Positions 34,978 through 43,222 of a DNA stretch of 60,480 nucleotides are shown in pieces. Made by a program: the position numbers and the translations under genes. This DNA comes from Pelagibius sp050043265 (GTDB taxonomy: Bacteria; Pseudomonadota; Alphaproteobacteria; Kiloniellales; Kiloniellaceae). The stretch covers positions 1 through 60,480 of the forward strand of contig JBHJIR010000011.1 in NCBI GenBank assembly GCA_050043265.1, in the 5' to 3' direction. Below the pieces are notes generated by a model that was not told the origin of the DNA, searched no databases, and worked only from the letters and a program-made list of their open reading frames with translations. Numbering within the stretch: the first letter of the stretch is position 1; each line of letters starts with the position of its first letter.

Positions 34978-36447
34978 ATGACCTCCATGGACACGAAATC
35001 CGAGACCGTCACCGGCAAGGCCCGCTACAAGTCGGGCGTGATGGCCTACAAGAAGATGGGCTATTGGGAGCCCGACTACGAGCCGAAAGACACTGACGTC
35101 ATCGCGCTGTTCCGCATCACCCCGCAGGACGGTGTCGACCCGATCGAAGCCGCCGCGGCGGTGGCCGGGGAAAGTTCCACCGCGACATGGACGGTGGTGT
35201 GGACCGACCGCCTGACGGCGGCGGAAAAGTACCGTGCCAAGGCCTACCGCGTCGATCCGGTGCCCAATGCCGAGGGTCAGTACTTCGCCTATATCGCCTA
35301 CGACCTCGACCTTTTCGAGTCCGGCTCCATCGCCAACCTGACAGCCTCGATCATCGGCAACGTTTTCGGCTTCAAGCCGCTGAAGGGCCTGCGCCTGGAG
35401 GACATGCGCTTCCCGGTCGCCTACGTGAAGACCTTTCAGGGGCCGGCCACCGGCAGCGTGGTGGAGCGCGAGCGGCTCGACAAGTTCGGCCGGCCCCTTC
35501 TGGGCGCTACGGTGAAGCCGAAGCTCGGGCTCTCGGGTCGCAACTACGGCCGGGTGGTCTACGAGGCGCTGAAGGGCGGCCTGGACTTCACCAAAGACGA
35601 CGAGAACATCAACTCGCAACCCTTCATGCACTGGCGCGAGCGCTTCCTCTACTGCATGGAGGCGGTGAACAAGGCCCAGGCGGCGACCGGCGAGATGAAG
35701 GGCACCTACCTGAACGTCACCGCCGCCACCATGGAGGACATGTACGAGCGCGCCGAGTTCGCCAAGGAACTGGGCTCCTGCATCGTCATGATCGACCTGG
35801 TGATCGGCTACACCGCGATCCAGTCGATGGCCAAATGGGCGCGGGCCAACGACATGATCCTGCACCTGCACCGCGCCGGCCACTCGACCTATACCCGGCA
35901 GAAGACCCACGGCGTGTCGTTCCGCGTCATCGCCAAGTGGATGCGTCTGGCCGGTGTCGACCACATCCACGCCGGCACCGTGGTCGGCAAGCTGGAAGGC
36001 GATCCCGCCACCACCAAGGGCTACTACGACATCTGCCGTGAGGAATTCAACCCGATGCAGTTGGAGAACGGCATCTTCTTCGACCAGCACTGGGCCAGTC
36101 TCAACAAGATGATGCCGGTGGCTTCCGGCGGCATTCATGCCGGCCAGATGCACCAGTTGCTCGACCTGCTGGGCGAGGACGTGGTGCTGCAGTTCGGCGG
36201 CGGCACCATCGGCCATCCGATGGGCATTGCCGCCGGCGCCACCGCCAACCGTGTCGCCCTGGAGTGCATGGTTCTGGCGCGCAACGAGGGCCGCGATATC
36301 GTCAACGAGGGCCCCGACATCCTGGCCGCCGCCGCCAAGACCTGCAGCCCGCTGCAGCAGGCGCTGGAGACCTGGAAGAACGTCACCTTCGATTATGCCT
36401 CCACCGACTCGCCGGACTTCGTGCCGAGCGTCACGGCTGCTGAATAA
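34978..36447 (+). CDS. cbbL: RuBisCO large subunit, form I red type
   Basis: 489 residues, with AAGGAGAGAG before ATG 34978. Active-site pieces are intact: KPKLGLSGRNYGR, the carbamylated lysine in GGLDFTKDDENINSQPFMHW (quoted in 20), loop-6 lysine in HAGTVVGKLEGDP, and SGGIHAGQMH. The N-terminal ARYKSGVMAYKKMGYWEPDY segment and overall length mark the red-type (IC/ID) branch. The product fixes CO2 onto RuBP in the cytoplasm as L8S8 with CbbS. The C-terminal tail is the known handle for the CbbX activase in red-type enzymes. cbbS follows after 11 bases. Confidence 0.97.
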   Translation: MTSMDTKSETVTGKARYKSGVMAYKKMGYWEPDYEPKDTDVIALFRITPQDGVDPIEAAAAVAGESSTATWTVVWTDRLTAAEKYRAKAYRVDPVPNAEGQYFAYIAYDLDLFESGSIANLTASIIGNVFGFKPLKGLRLEDMRFPVAYVKTFQGPATGSVVERERLDKFGRPLLGATVKPKLGLSGRNYGRVVYEALKGGLDFTKDDENINSQPFMHWRERFLYCMEAVNKAQAATGEMKGTYLNVTAATMEDMYERAEFAKELGSCIVMIDLVIGYTAIQSMAKWARANDMILHLHRAGHSTYTRQKTHGVSFRVIAKWMRLAGVDHIHAGTVVGKLEGDPATTKGYYDICREEFNPMQLENGIFFDQHWASLNKMMPVASGGIHAGQMHQLLDLLGEDVVLQFGGGTIGHPMGIAAGATANRVALECMVLARNEGRDIVNEGPDILAAAAKTCSPLQQALETWKNVTFDYASTDSPDFVPSVTAAE

Positions 36448-36458
36448 GGAGCACCATC

Positions 36459-36884
36459 ATGCGTATCACCCAAGGAGCCTTCTCCTACCTGCCGGACCTG
36501 ACCGACGAGCAGATCGCCAAGCAGGTGCAGTACTGCATCGACAACGGCTGGGCAGTGAACCTGGAGTTCACCGACGACCCGCACCCGCGCAACACCTATT
36601 GGGACATGTGGGGCCACCCGATGTTCGACGTCGCCGACGCGGCCGGCGTGATGTACGAGTTGAACGAATGCCGCAAGGTCTGCGGCGACAGTCACTACAT
36701 CCGCCTGTCGGCTTTCGACTCCACCCATGGCTGGGAGTCGGTGAAGCTGTCCTTCATCGTCAACCGGCCGAAGTCGGAGGAAGCCGGGTTCTGGCTGCAG
36801 CGAACCGAGGCGGAGGGCCGCAACATCCGCTACACCACGCATCCCTATGCCACCCGCAAACCCGAAGGCGAACGCTACACCTGA
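36459..36884 (+). CDS. cbbS: RuBisCO small subunit, red type
   Basis: 141 residues, with AAGGAG upstream. It starts MRITQGAFSYLPDLTDEQI, contains WGHPMFDV and NECRKVCGD, and ends with the long C-terminal extension (FWLQRTEAEGRNIRYTTHPY) that forms the central beta barrel in red-type enzymes. Follows cbbL by 11 bases. A GC-rich hairpin at 36915-36945 lies between it and cbbX. Confidence 0.96.
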   Translation: MRITQGAFSYLPDLTDEQIAKQVQYCIDNGWAVNLEFTDDPHPRNTYWDMWGHPMFDVADAAGVMYELNECRKVCGDSHYIRLSAFDSTHGWESVKLSFIVNRPKSEEAGFWLQRTEAEGRNIRYTTHPYATRKPEGERYT

Positions 36885-36914
36885 GGTTCTCCCTAGGGAC
36901 CTCGGGCCGCCGGC

Positions 36915-36945
36915 GGGCGGCGGCGATACCCTGCTGCCGCCGCCC
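36915..36945 (+). terminator. GC-rich hairpin between cbbS and cbbX (attenuator or mRNA stabiliser)
   Basis: A perfect 10-bp stem, GGGCGGCGGC (36915-36924) with GCCGCCGCCC (36936-36945), and an 11-base loop. There is no T tract. Its position suggests partial termination or 3'-end protection that keeps cbbLS mRNA above cbbX mRNA. Confidence 0.55.
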
Positions 36946-36973
36946 GTCACTTCCCTTCAATGAGAAACGAGCC

Positions 36974-37921
36974 ATGACCAGCAGCGATCCTCTCGAAGCA
37001 CCGGTCGAAACCGAAGCACCGGAAACGGCCGTCGACTTGAGGGCGGAGTACGAGTCCTCCGGCGTCAAGGAGGTGCTGGACGAACTCGACCGCGACCTCA
37101 TCGGCCTGGCGCCGGTGAAGAAACGCATCCGCGAGACCGCGGCGCTGCTATTGGTCGACCGCGCAAGGAAACGCCTCGGTCTCGCGCAGCAGACGCCGAC
37201 GCTGCACATGTCCTTCACCGGCAACCCCGGCACCGGCAAGACCACGGTGGCGATGAAGATGGCTGACCTGCTGCACCGCCTGGGCTACGTACGCAAGGGC
37301 CATCTGGTGACGGTGACCCGCGACGACCTGGTCGGTCAGTACATCGGCCACACCGCGCCGAAGACCAAGGAGATTCTGAAAAAGGCGATGGGTGGCGTGC
37401 TGTTCATCGATGAGGCCTACTACCTCTACCGACCGGAGAACGAGCGCGACTACGGCCAGGAGGCCATCGAAATTCTCCTGCAGGTGATGGAGAATCAGCG
37501 CGACGACCTGGTGGTGATCCTGGCTGGCTATGCCGACCGCATGGACCGCTTCTTCGAGAGCAACCCCGGCTTCCGCTCGCGCATTGCCCACCACATCGAC
37601 TTCCCGGACTATTCCGACGACGAGCTGTTCCGCATCGCCGGCCACATGCTGGCCGAGCAGAACTACAGTCTGACGCCGGCCGCCGAGGCGGCGCTGAAGG
37701 ACTACGTCCACGCGCGCCGCCAGCAACCGCACTTCGCCAACGCGCGCTCCATCCGCAACGCCCTGGACCGCGCCCGGCTGCGCCAGGCCAACCGCCTGTT
37801 CGAGAGCGACCAGGGTCCGCTCGACGCCGCCGCCCTCTCGGCCATCGATGCCGAGGACATCCGCGCCAGCCGGGTCTTTTCCGGCGGCCTCAACGGATCA
37901 AAGAAAGGCAACAGCGCATGA
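36974..37921 (+). CDS. cbbX: Red-type RuBisCO activase CbbX
   Basis: 315 residues from ATG 36974; no strong Shine-Dalgarno. An AAA+ ATPase that remodels inhibited RuBisCO by pulling the CbbL C-terminus. Walker A GNPGTGKTT (~82-90), Walker B VLFIDEAYYLY, the pore loop region YIGHTAPKT, and sensor/arginine-finger residues near NPGFRSRIAHH are present. In related activases ATPase activity is stimulated by RuBP. The stop overlaps the start of cbbZ (ATGA). Confidence 0.95.
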   Translation: MTSSDPLEAPVETEAPETAVDLRAEYESSGVKEVLDELDRDLIGLAPVKKRIRETAALLLVDRARKRLGLAQQTPTLHMSFTGNPGTGKTTVAMKMADLLHRLGYVRKGHLVTVTRDDLVGQYIGHTAPKTKEILKKAMGGVLFIDEAYYLYRPENERDYGQEAIEILLQVMENQRDDLVVILAGYADRMDRFFESNPGFRSRIAHHIDFPDYSDDELFRIAGHMLAEQNYSLTPAAEAALKDYVHARRQQPHFANARSIRNALDRARLRQANRLFESDQGPLDAAALSAIDAEDIRASRVFSGGLNGSKKGNSA

Positions 37922-38643
37922 AAGCGGTGATCTTCGACCTGGACGGCACCCTGGTGGACAGTGCTGCGGACCTGCAGGCTGCCGCCAACCGGCTGATGCG
38001 GCAGAACGGCCTGGCGGAGCTGGACCGTGCCACGGTGACCACCTTCATCGGCAACGGCATCGCCCGCCTCGTCGAGCGTTGCTTCCAACACAACGGTGTC
38101 TTTCCCGGCGACCTGCCCAGCCAGATCGCCCGCTTCAAGCAGTACTACGCCGAAGAGGAGCACCGCCGCACCCGCTTCATGCCCGGTGCCGAGGCGGCTT
38201 TGCGCCGCTTGGCGGCAAGCGGCCTGATCCTCGGCCTCTGCACTAACAAGGACACCGGGCCGACCCTGGCGATCCTGCGCCGGCTGCGGGCCGAGGGCCT
38301 GTTCACCGCGGTAGTGGGCGGCGACAGCGGCCTGGCCAAGAAGCCCGACCCGGCGCCGCTGCTGGCCTGCGTCTCGTCCTGCGGCGCCAAGCCGGAAGAA
38401 GCCGTCTACGTCGGCGACAGCGAGACCGACGCCCAGACCGCCGGCTTCGCCAAGGTGCCGTTCCTGCTGTTTACCGAGGGCTACCGCTTGAGCCCCTGCG
38501 CCGCGCTGCGCCACGATGCCAGCTTCGCGCACTTCGCCCTGCTGTCGCAGATCCTCGCCGCCTTCTCGGCCCAAAAGGAGCCGGCCCGGCGGGCGCCGGC
38601 CGCCGTCATCCCCTTCCCGCGGCCGGCCGAGAAAGCCGTTTAG
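37918..38643 (+). CDS. cbbZ: Phosphoglycolate phosphatase
   Basis: 241 residues of the HAD superfamily. Nucleophile motif IFDLDGTLVDS at the N-terminus, motif II LCTNKD, motif III Lys in LAKKPDPAPL, and the metal site YVGDSETD are all present. It removes 2-phosphoglycolate formed by RuBisCO oxygenation, and clusters with cbbX as in other alphaproteobacteria. Translationally coupled to cbbX by a 4-base overlap. A ~25-residue tail rich in Pro/Ala/Arg follows the fold. Last gene of the operon; its stop codon overlaps that of the convergent TauE gene, with no terminator seen. Confidence 0.92.
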   Translation: MKAVIFDLDGTLVDSAADLQAAANRLMRQNGLAELDRATVTTFIGNGIARLVERCFQHNGVFPGDLPSQIARFKQYYAEEEHRRTRFMPGAEAALRRLAASGLILGLCTNKDTGPTLAILRRLRAEGLFTAVVGGDSGLAKKPDPAPLLACVSSCGAKPEEAVYVGDSETDAQTAGFAKVPFLLFTEGYRLSPCAALRHDASFAHFALLSQILAAFSAQKEPARRAPAAVIPFPRPAEKAV

Positions 38644-39434
38644 AGCACCCCCGCGCCGGCCAGGCCGCCGGAGAGGCCGTCGTAGACCAGCTTCACGCCG
38701 GTCAGCGCCAGGAAGACGTAGCAGGCGGCGTAGAACAGGCCCGCCGGCACCCGGTTGTGCAGCCAGATGCCGGCCACGATGCCGGCGATGGCGACGGGAA
38801 ACAGCGCCGCGGATGTCGCCAGGTTCTCCGTCGTGAACAGGCCGAGCGCCGTGTAAGGCACCAGCTTCACGTAGTTCACCAGCAGGAAGAAGCCGACGGT
38901 GGTCGCCTGGTACCGGGTCTTCGGCAGGCCGAGCGGCAGCAGGTAGACGTTCACCGGCGGCCCGCCGGCATGGGCGGTGAAAGAGGTGAAGCCGGAGACG
39001 GCGCCCCAGAACCAGCCGCTGGCCGGACCGGGCCGGCGCGGCGCCGCGCCGCTGTCCTCGCGCCCCTTCGAGACCAGCCGCTTCACCACGTAGTTGGCGG
39101 TGAAGCCGAGGGCGATGAGGCCGACCAGCAGCCGGATCGACCAGGGCGCCAGCAGGTGGAAGGTCAACGCACCGACGGCGATGCCGATGACGCCGGCCAG
39201 CGCCAGGCGCGTCAGTACCCGGCCGTCCCACTTGCGCCAGTAGGCCCAGACGCCGACCAGGTCCATCAGGCAGAGGATCGGCAGCATGATGGCGGCGACC
39301 TGCACCGGCGGCAGCACCAGCGCCATCATCGGCACCGCCAGCATGCCCAGGCCGGCGCCGAAGCCGCCCTTGGAGACGCCGGCGATCAGCACCGCGGGCA
39401 CCGCGGCAAGGTAGAACCAGGGGTCGGAGATCAT
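38640..39434 (-). CDS. TauE/SafE family anion permease
   Basis: 264 residues from ATG 39434; GTG 39470 is an alternative. Eight hydrophobic helices with the family's Gly-rich repeats: FGAGLGMLAVPMMALVLPP in the first half and FWGAVSGFTSFTAHAGGPPV in the second. The family exports sulfite, sulfoacetate or related anions, or imports them; direction cannot be told from sequence. It lies next to the cbb operon but on the other strand, so functional linkage is doubtful. The downstream-facing pathway at 50-58 kb may produce sulfonates, an idle but testable link. Confidence 0.87.
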   Translation of the reverse strand: MISDPWFYLAAVPAVLIAGVSKGGFGAGLGMLAVPMMALVLPPVQVAAIMLPILCLMDLVGVWAYWRKWDGRVLTRLALAGVIGIAVGALTFHLLAPWSIRLLVGLIALGFTANYVVKRLVSKGREDSGAAPRRPGPASGWFWGAVSGFTSFTAHAGGPPVNVYLLPLGLPKTRYQATTVGFFLLVNYVKLVPYTALGLFTTENLATSAALFPVAIAGIVAGIWLHNRVPAGLFYAACYVFLALTGVKLVYDGLSGGLAGAGVL

Positions 39435-39654
39435 AAGCGGACGGTCTAAAGATAACGGCGGGAGCGCCACAGTGGCGCAGTTCGCCTATCGCGGCAATGG
39501 GATGGCGGTGTCTCGATGCAGGAGCCGCGGCGTCCGCCGACGTGATCCTCACCCCCTGGACCCTGCCGACGGCCGGTGTCATGGTGGTGTGGTCGATCAC
39601 CCCTTTATGGTTCCCTGCTTTGGGATTTCCGGCGGCGCGAAGAGGGAGGTGTTG

Positions 39655-40569
39655 ATGGTACGAAGAAGAGGCTTGCCGCTGGCGGCGCTGCTGCTGGCCA
39701 TCGCTGTCCTCACGCCGCTGCTGCCCGCTGCGCCCGCGGCAGCCCAGCAGAACCCGGCGCAACGGCAGACCGTCGCCGTCGACCTGGAACTGGTGCTGGC
39801 GGTCGACGTGTCTCTGTCCATCGACAGCGGCGAGGCGCGGCTGCAACGCCAGGGCTATGTCGCCGCCTTCCGCGACCCGCAGGTGATCGAGGCCATCCAG
39901 TCGGGTATCCTGGGGCGCATCGCCGTCACCTATTTCGAGTGGGCCAATTCGGCGCACACCCAGTTGATCGTCGACTGGACGCTGATCGACTCGCCGGCCA
40001 GCGCCGAGGCCTTCGCGCTGGCCCGGGCCGCGCGCCGTCCCGGCCCGGCGCACTACACTTCGATCAGCGGCGCCATCGACTTCGGCATGCGGTTGTTCGA
40101 GGACAGCGGCTCCGGAAGCGGCTCTGGGGGTGGCTCTGGGGGTGGCTCCGGGGTCGATTACGAGGGCACGCGCCGGGTGATCGACATCTCCGGTGACGGG
40201 CCGAACAACTGGGGCGAACTGGTGGTGCCCGCACGCGACCGCGCAGTGGCCGCGGGGGTGACCATCAACGGCCTGCCGATCCTGGACGACGGCCCCGGCC
40301 CCTTCGCGCGCTACAACATTCCCAACCTGGACCTCTACTACCGCGACTGCGTGATCGGCGGCCCCGCCGCCTTCATCGTAGTCGCCGAAAATTTCGACGC
40401 CTTCGCCAGCGCCATCCGCCGCAAGCTGATCCTGGAGATCGCCGGCGTGAGCCCGCGCAGGCAAGCGCCCTCCGGTCTCCAGCCAGCCCAGCTCGGCGCC
40501 GACGACCGCGTCAGCCCGCCCTGCGACATCGGCGAGCAGCTGCTGCGGGCCAGGAACGAGGATTTTTGA
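39655..40569 (+). CDS. Secreted DUF1194 protein with vWA-like fold and Gly/Ser-rich insert
   Basis: 304 residues from ATG 39655 (GGGAGG upstream). A signal peptide with cleavage near AAAQQ precedes the DUF1194 domain: ELVLAVDVSLSIDSGEA is a vWA-type metal-binding DxSxS motif, with IDISGDGPNNWGE near residue 180 and DLYYRDCVIGG late. The domain is interrupted around residue 150 by a Gly/Ser run encoded by tandem 12-bp repeats (40120-40155). Function unknown; probably periplasmic or exported. It is flanked by the TauE gene, divergent, and an LTTR remnant, convergent. Confidence 0.8.
   Translation: MVRRRGLPLAALLLAIAVLTPLLPAAPAAAQQNPAQRQTVAVDLELVLAVDVSLSIDSGEARLQRQGYVAAFRDPQVIEAIQSGILGRIAVTYFEWANSAHTQLIVDWTLIDSPASAEAFALARAARRPGPAHYTSISGAIDFGMRLFEDSGSGSGSGGGSGGGSGVDYEGTRRVIDISGDGPNNWGELVVPARDRAVAAGVTINGLPILDDGPGPFARYNIPNLDLYYRDCVIGGPAAFIVVAENFDAFASAIRRKLILEIAGVSPRRQAPSGLQPAQLGADDRVSPPCDIGEQLLRARNEDF
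40120..40155 (+). repeat. In-gene 12-bp tandem repeat coding Gly/Ser linker
   Basis: GGCTCTGGGGGT twice exactly (40120-40143), followed by a diverged copy GGCTCCGGGGTC (40144-40155). It encodes the second half of a Gly-Ser-rich run. The repeat unit length, a multiple of three, keeps the frame if copies are gained or lost. Confidence 0.85.
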
Positions 40570-40587
40570 GAAGACCTGCACGGCGCC

Positions 40588-41007
40588 TCAGGCCGCCGGC
40601 AGCTCCAAACTGCGAGAACACGTGGTGATCCAGTCCGCCACGGCGCGTACCGACGGGTTCCGCGACAAATCCGGGTGGATGACCGTCCAGTAGTCGGCCT
40701 GCAAGGCTTCGATCTGCGCCGACAGCCGGGAAAGCCCGGCAGCTTCATCACCCAGGAAGCACGGCAGCACGGCAACGCCGACCCCGGCGGCGGCCGCAGC
40801 GGCCATCAGATCCGTATTCATCAGGCGGGCGGCCGGCGCGCGGTCGCGCATCGGCGCGCGCAGCCAGCGCATCGTCACGTAATGCTCCTGCTCTTCGACA
40901 AAGCCGAGCCAGGGCAGGGTCGCCAGGTCGGCCTCCGAGACCAGAACGACATGACCGCCATTACCTTCCTGCCACCGCTGGGTATGCTGCGGGAACAGAT
41001 CGCCCAC
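40588..41007 (-). pseudogene. Remnant of a LysR-type regulator (C-terminal effector domain only)
   Basis: Up to 139 residues from a GTG. The C-terminal half of a LysR effector-binding domain is recognisable: AAAGVGVAVLPCFLGDEA, then DYWTVIHPDLSRNPSVRAV and a final DWI segment. The winged-helix N-terminus and first part of the effector domain are absent; the upstream 280 bases in all minus frames show no LysR HTH before the tRNA. I take it for a decayed gene. A frameshift somewhere upstream could hide more of it. The residual frame may not be expressed. Confidence 0.6.
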
Positions 41008-41288
41008 GCCAGCGACCTGAATGCCGTCTCCCGCTTCGGCACCGAGGCCCTGCTCCTCGGCCTCGACGTCGTCACCGGCACGCTCCTCGTTCTCGCCGCG
41101 CGCGCCTGGCCGATGCAGCCAACGGCGCGGCGCGGCGCAGCCGACGCGGTGGCACCGAAAAACGCGTCAGCCCGTCCGGCGACAAAGCCGGGCAGTTGCT
41201 GCCCGCCCGCAGGGAGGATTTGCAAATACGGGTGCGGGATGTGCGCGCTGAACCGCGCGGCGGCTTGCTCAGATCTTCAATCGAAGAT
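41008..41288. other. Gap between LTTR remnant and tRNA-Glu
   Basis: 281 bases of GC-rich sequence with no gene I can support. It contains a short hairpin at 41273-41288 (ATCTTC-AATC-GAAGAT) directly after the tRNA 3' end on the minus strand, a plausible processing or weak termination signal. The rest may be decayed LTTR sequence. Confidence 0.5.
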
Positions 41289-41364
41289 TGGCGTCCCCTA
41301 GGGGAGTCGAACCCCTGTTTTCGCCGTGAGAGGGCGACGTCCTAGGCCACTAGACGAAGGGGAC
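41289..41364 (-). tRNA. tRNA-Glu (anticodon CTC)
   Basis: A 76-nt cloverleaf on the minus strand. The acceptor stem GTCCCCT pairs with AGGGGAC, the T arm contains GTTCGACTC, the anticodon arm has loop CTCTCAC with anticodon CTC (reads GAG), and the 3' CCA is encoded (41289-41291). The D arm and variable loop are normal. It lies between an LTTR remnant and the DUF6476-like/rluD region. Confidence 0.95.
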
Positions 41365-41498
41365 CAATGGCCGGAAGGCCGGTTGTGTAGCCCATGTTCC
41401 GGCGCGGTGCAAGCCCTCAAAGCAGGGGCGGTTTTGCCGGCCCCGGCCCTTCCGCCCAGCCCTTCCCCCGCGGCCCTTCCCCCCGGTCCTGCCGGGCC

Positions 41499-41867
41499 CT
41501 ATTGAACCTCGGGCACGGCCTTCACCCGGCCGAGCAGGCGGCCGCTGGCGAGGTCGACCACCAGGACCTGCTGGCAGTCGCCCTCGGTGCCCTGCCGGGC
41601 CAGGCCGTCCAGGCGGATGACCAGACGCTCGCCGGCCAGTTCGGTGCCGGCAATGGTGCAGCCCTCGGGCACCGGCAGGGCCAGATCGGCGAAGGGGGTG
41701 CCCGCCCCCTGCTGCCCCAGCAGGTCCCCGATGCCGCTGCCGCTTGCTCCCGCCCCCTCTGCGCCCTCCCCGCCGCCGGTGCGGGTGATCAGGCCGTAGA
41801 CCAGCAGCGCCATGCCGGCGACGATCAGCACGGCCATGAAGATGACGAGGGCTTTGAGCGCTTGCAT
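41499..41867 (-). CDS. DUF6476-like single-helix membrane protein
   Basis: 122 residues from ATG 41867, with AAGGGG upstream. One N-terminal membrane helix (KALVIFMAVLIVAGMALLVYGLI), a Gly/Ala linker, then a ~60-residue domain ending DCQQVLVVDLASGRLLGRV. The layout and its place divergent from an rluD-like gene match a small alphaproteobacterial family I know as DUF6476; the function is unknown. Probably inner-membrane anchored with the C-terminal domain in the periplasm. Confidence 0.65.
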   Translation of the reverse strand: MQALKALVIFMAVLIVAGMALLVYGLITRTGGGEGAEGAGASGSGIGDLLGQQGAGTPFADLALPVPEGCTIAGTELAGERLVIRLDGLARQGTEGDCQQVLVVDLASGRLLGRVKAVPEVQ

Positions 41868-41994
41868 CGGGTAGAACCCCTTACTAATCACGAGACTAAT
41901 CACGGCTGGCCCGTGGCGGCGGCCCCCGGGCGAGGGCCCCAGGGTGGGGCCCCCAGGGCGGGGCACGCGGTTCGGGCGACGGGAGCGAGGAAGC

Positions 41995-43023
41995 ATGACC
42001 GACCAGAACGGTCAAGAGGGTAAGGCTCAAGAAGAAGCGGGCCGGGCCGCGCCCGGCGCCCGGCACCACGCGGTGACCGTCGACGCCGCGGCGGCCGGCG
42101 GGCGGCTGGACCGGCTCTTGGCCGAGGCGCTGCCGCAGCTCTCGCGCAGCCGCCTGAACGGCCTCATCGAGGCCGGCCAGGTGACCTGTGACGGCCAAGC
42201 GGTCACCAGCCCCGCGGCCAAGGTCAGGGACGGCCAAACTTTTGCCATCATTGTCCCCGAAGCTAAGCCTGTCGCCCTGGAAGCCCAGGCGATTCCGCTG
42301 GATATCCTCTACGAGGACCGCGACCTGATCGTGCTCGATAAACCCGCCGGCCTGGTCGTCCACCCCGCCGCCGGCAACCCGGATATGACCCTGGTGAACG
42401 CCCTGATGGCCCATTGCGGCGCGTCGCTGAGCGGCATCGGCGGCGAACTGCGCCCGGGCATCGTCCACCGCCTGGACAAAGACACCTCCGGCGTCATGGT
42501 GGCGGCCAAGAGCGAGGCGGCCCACAAGGGCCTTGTCGAGCTGTTCGCCGCCCATGATATGGAGCGCGCCTATTGGGCGCTGGTCTGGGGCCTGCCCAGC
42601 CCCTCGGAGGGCACCGTTACCGGCAACATCGGCCGCAGCCCCCGCAACCGCAAGAAAATGGCGGTCCTGCAGCACGGCGGCCGGCCATCGGAGACCGGCT
42701 ACAGGGTGATACGAACGTTCCAGAGCGGCCGAGTCAGCCTGATAGAATGCCGCCTCAGGACGGGGCGCACCCACCAGATCCGCGTCCACATGGCCGAAAT
42801 CGGTCACCCCGTGCTGGGCGACCCGCTGTATGGCCGGGCCGGAACCGCGACACGGCGGGCGCGTTTACTTTCCAAGGCGGCGCAAGCCGCCCTGGCCGCC
42901 CTCGGGCGCCAGGCGCTGCACGCCAAAACCCTGGGATTCCGCCATCCCGTGAGTGGGGATGACTTGCAATTCGAGAGCGTATTACCATCTGACATAAGTG
43001 CCTTGATCCGTTCCTTGGAATGA
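41995..43023 (+). CDS. rluD: RluA/RluD family rRNA pseudouridine synthase
   Basis: 342 residues from ATG 41995. An N-terminal S4 RNA-binding domain (~25-90: GRLDRLLAEALPQLSRSRLN) is followed by the catalytic domain with the active-site Asp in HRLDKDTSGVMV and the TGRTHQIRVHM and GHPVLGDPLYG motifs. Family members convert uridines in 23S rRNA (RluD: helix 69) or tRNA. The RluD assignment is the best fit by size and S4 domain but the exact target site is inferred. Divergent from the DUF6476-like gene; rpoH follows after 199 bases, an arrangement common in alphaproteobacteria. Confidence 0.88.
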   Translation: MTDQNGQEGKAQEEAGRAAPGARHHAVTVDAAAAGGRLDRLLAEALPQLSRSRLNGLIEAGQVTCDGQAVTSPAAKVRDGQTFAIIVPEAKPVALEAQAIPLDILYEDRDLIVLDKPAGLVVHPAAGNPDMTLVNALMAHCGASLSGIGGELRPGIVHRLDKDTSGVMVAAKSEAAHKGLVELFAAHDMERAYWALVWGLPSPSEGTVTGNIGRSPRNRKKMAVLQHGGRPSETGYRVIRTFQSGRVSLIECRLRTGRTHQIRVHMAEIGHPVLGDPLYGRAGTATRRARLLSKAAQAALAALGRQALHAKTLGFRHPVSGDDLQFESVLPSDISALIRSLE

Positions 43024-43032
43024 TTTTAAATA
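43003..43032 (+). promoter_or_regulatory. Candidate sigma-70-like promoter for rpoH
   Basis: TTGATC (43003-43008), an 18-base spacer and TAAATA (43027-43032), about 190 bases before the rpoH ATG and overlapping the end of the rluD-like gene. A modest match; the position supports it more than the sequence. Between it and rpoH, 43171-43192 holds two adjacent GCCCCAAGAG copies. Confidence 0.3.
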
Positions 43033-43222
43033 TACCTGACCAATGCGGTCGGATTTGGCACCAGGCAGGGGATCTCCATTAAAGTTTCACTGGGCCGAAG
43101 GGTTGCCGGAAACGGCAGTTTCTTTGGCTCCGTCTGGCAGGCCCGCCCCCAGGGATGTTGCCCCAAGAGGCCCCAAGAGTCTGACTCAGGGGCATCCCAA
43201 GGGCCGATAAGGAGTTCGGTTT

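Noticed and set aside
37702..40581. 959-codon minus-strand frame spanning cbbX, cbbZ, TauE and DUF1194 genes
   Set aside because: Crosses several well-supported genes on both strands and has no recognisable domain; typical of high-GC shadows.
41289..41364. tRNA-Glu 3' end as an active attachment site
   Set aside because: No integrase gene and no nearby duplicate of the tRNA end found.
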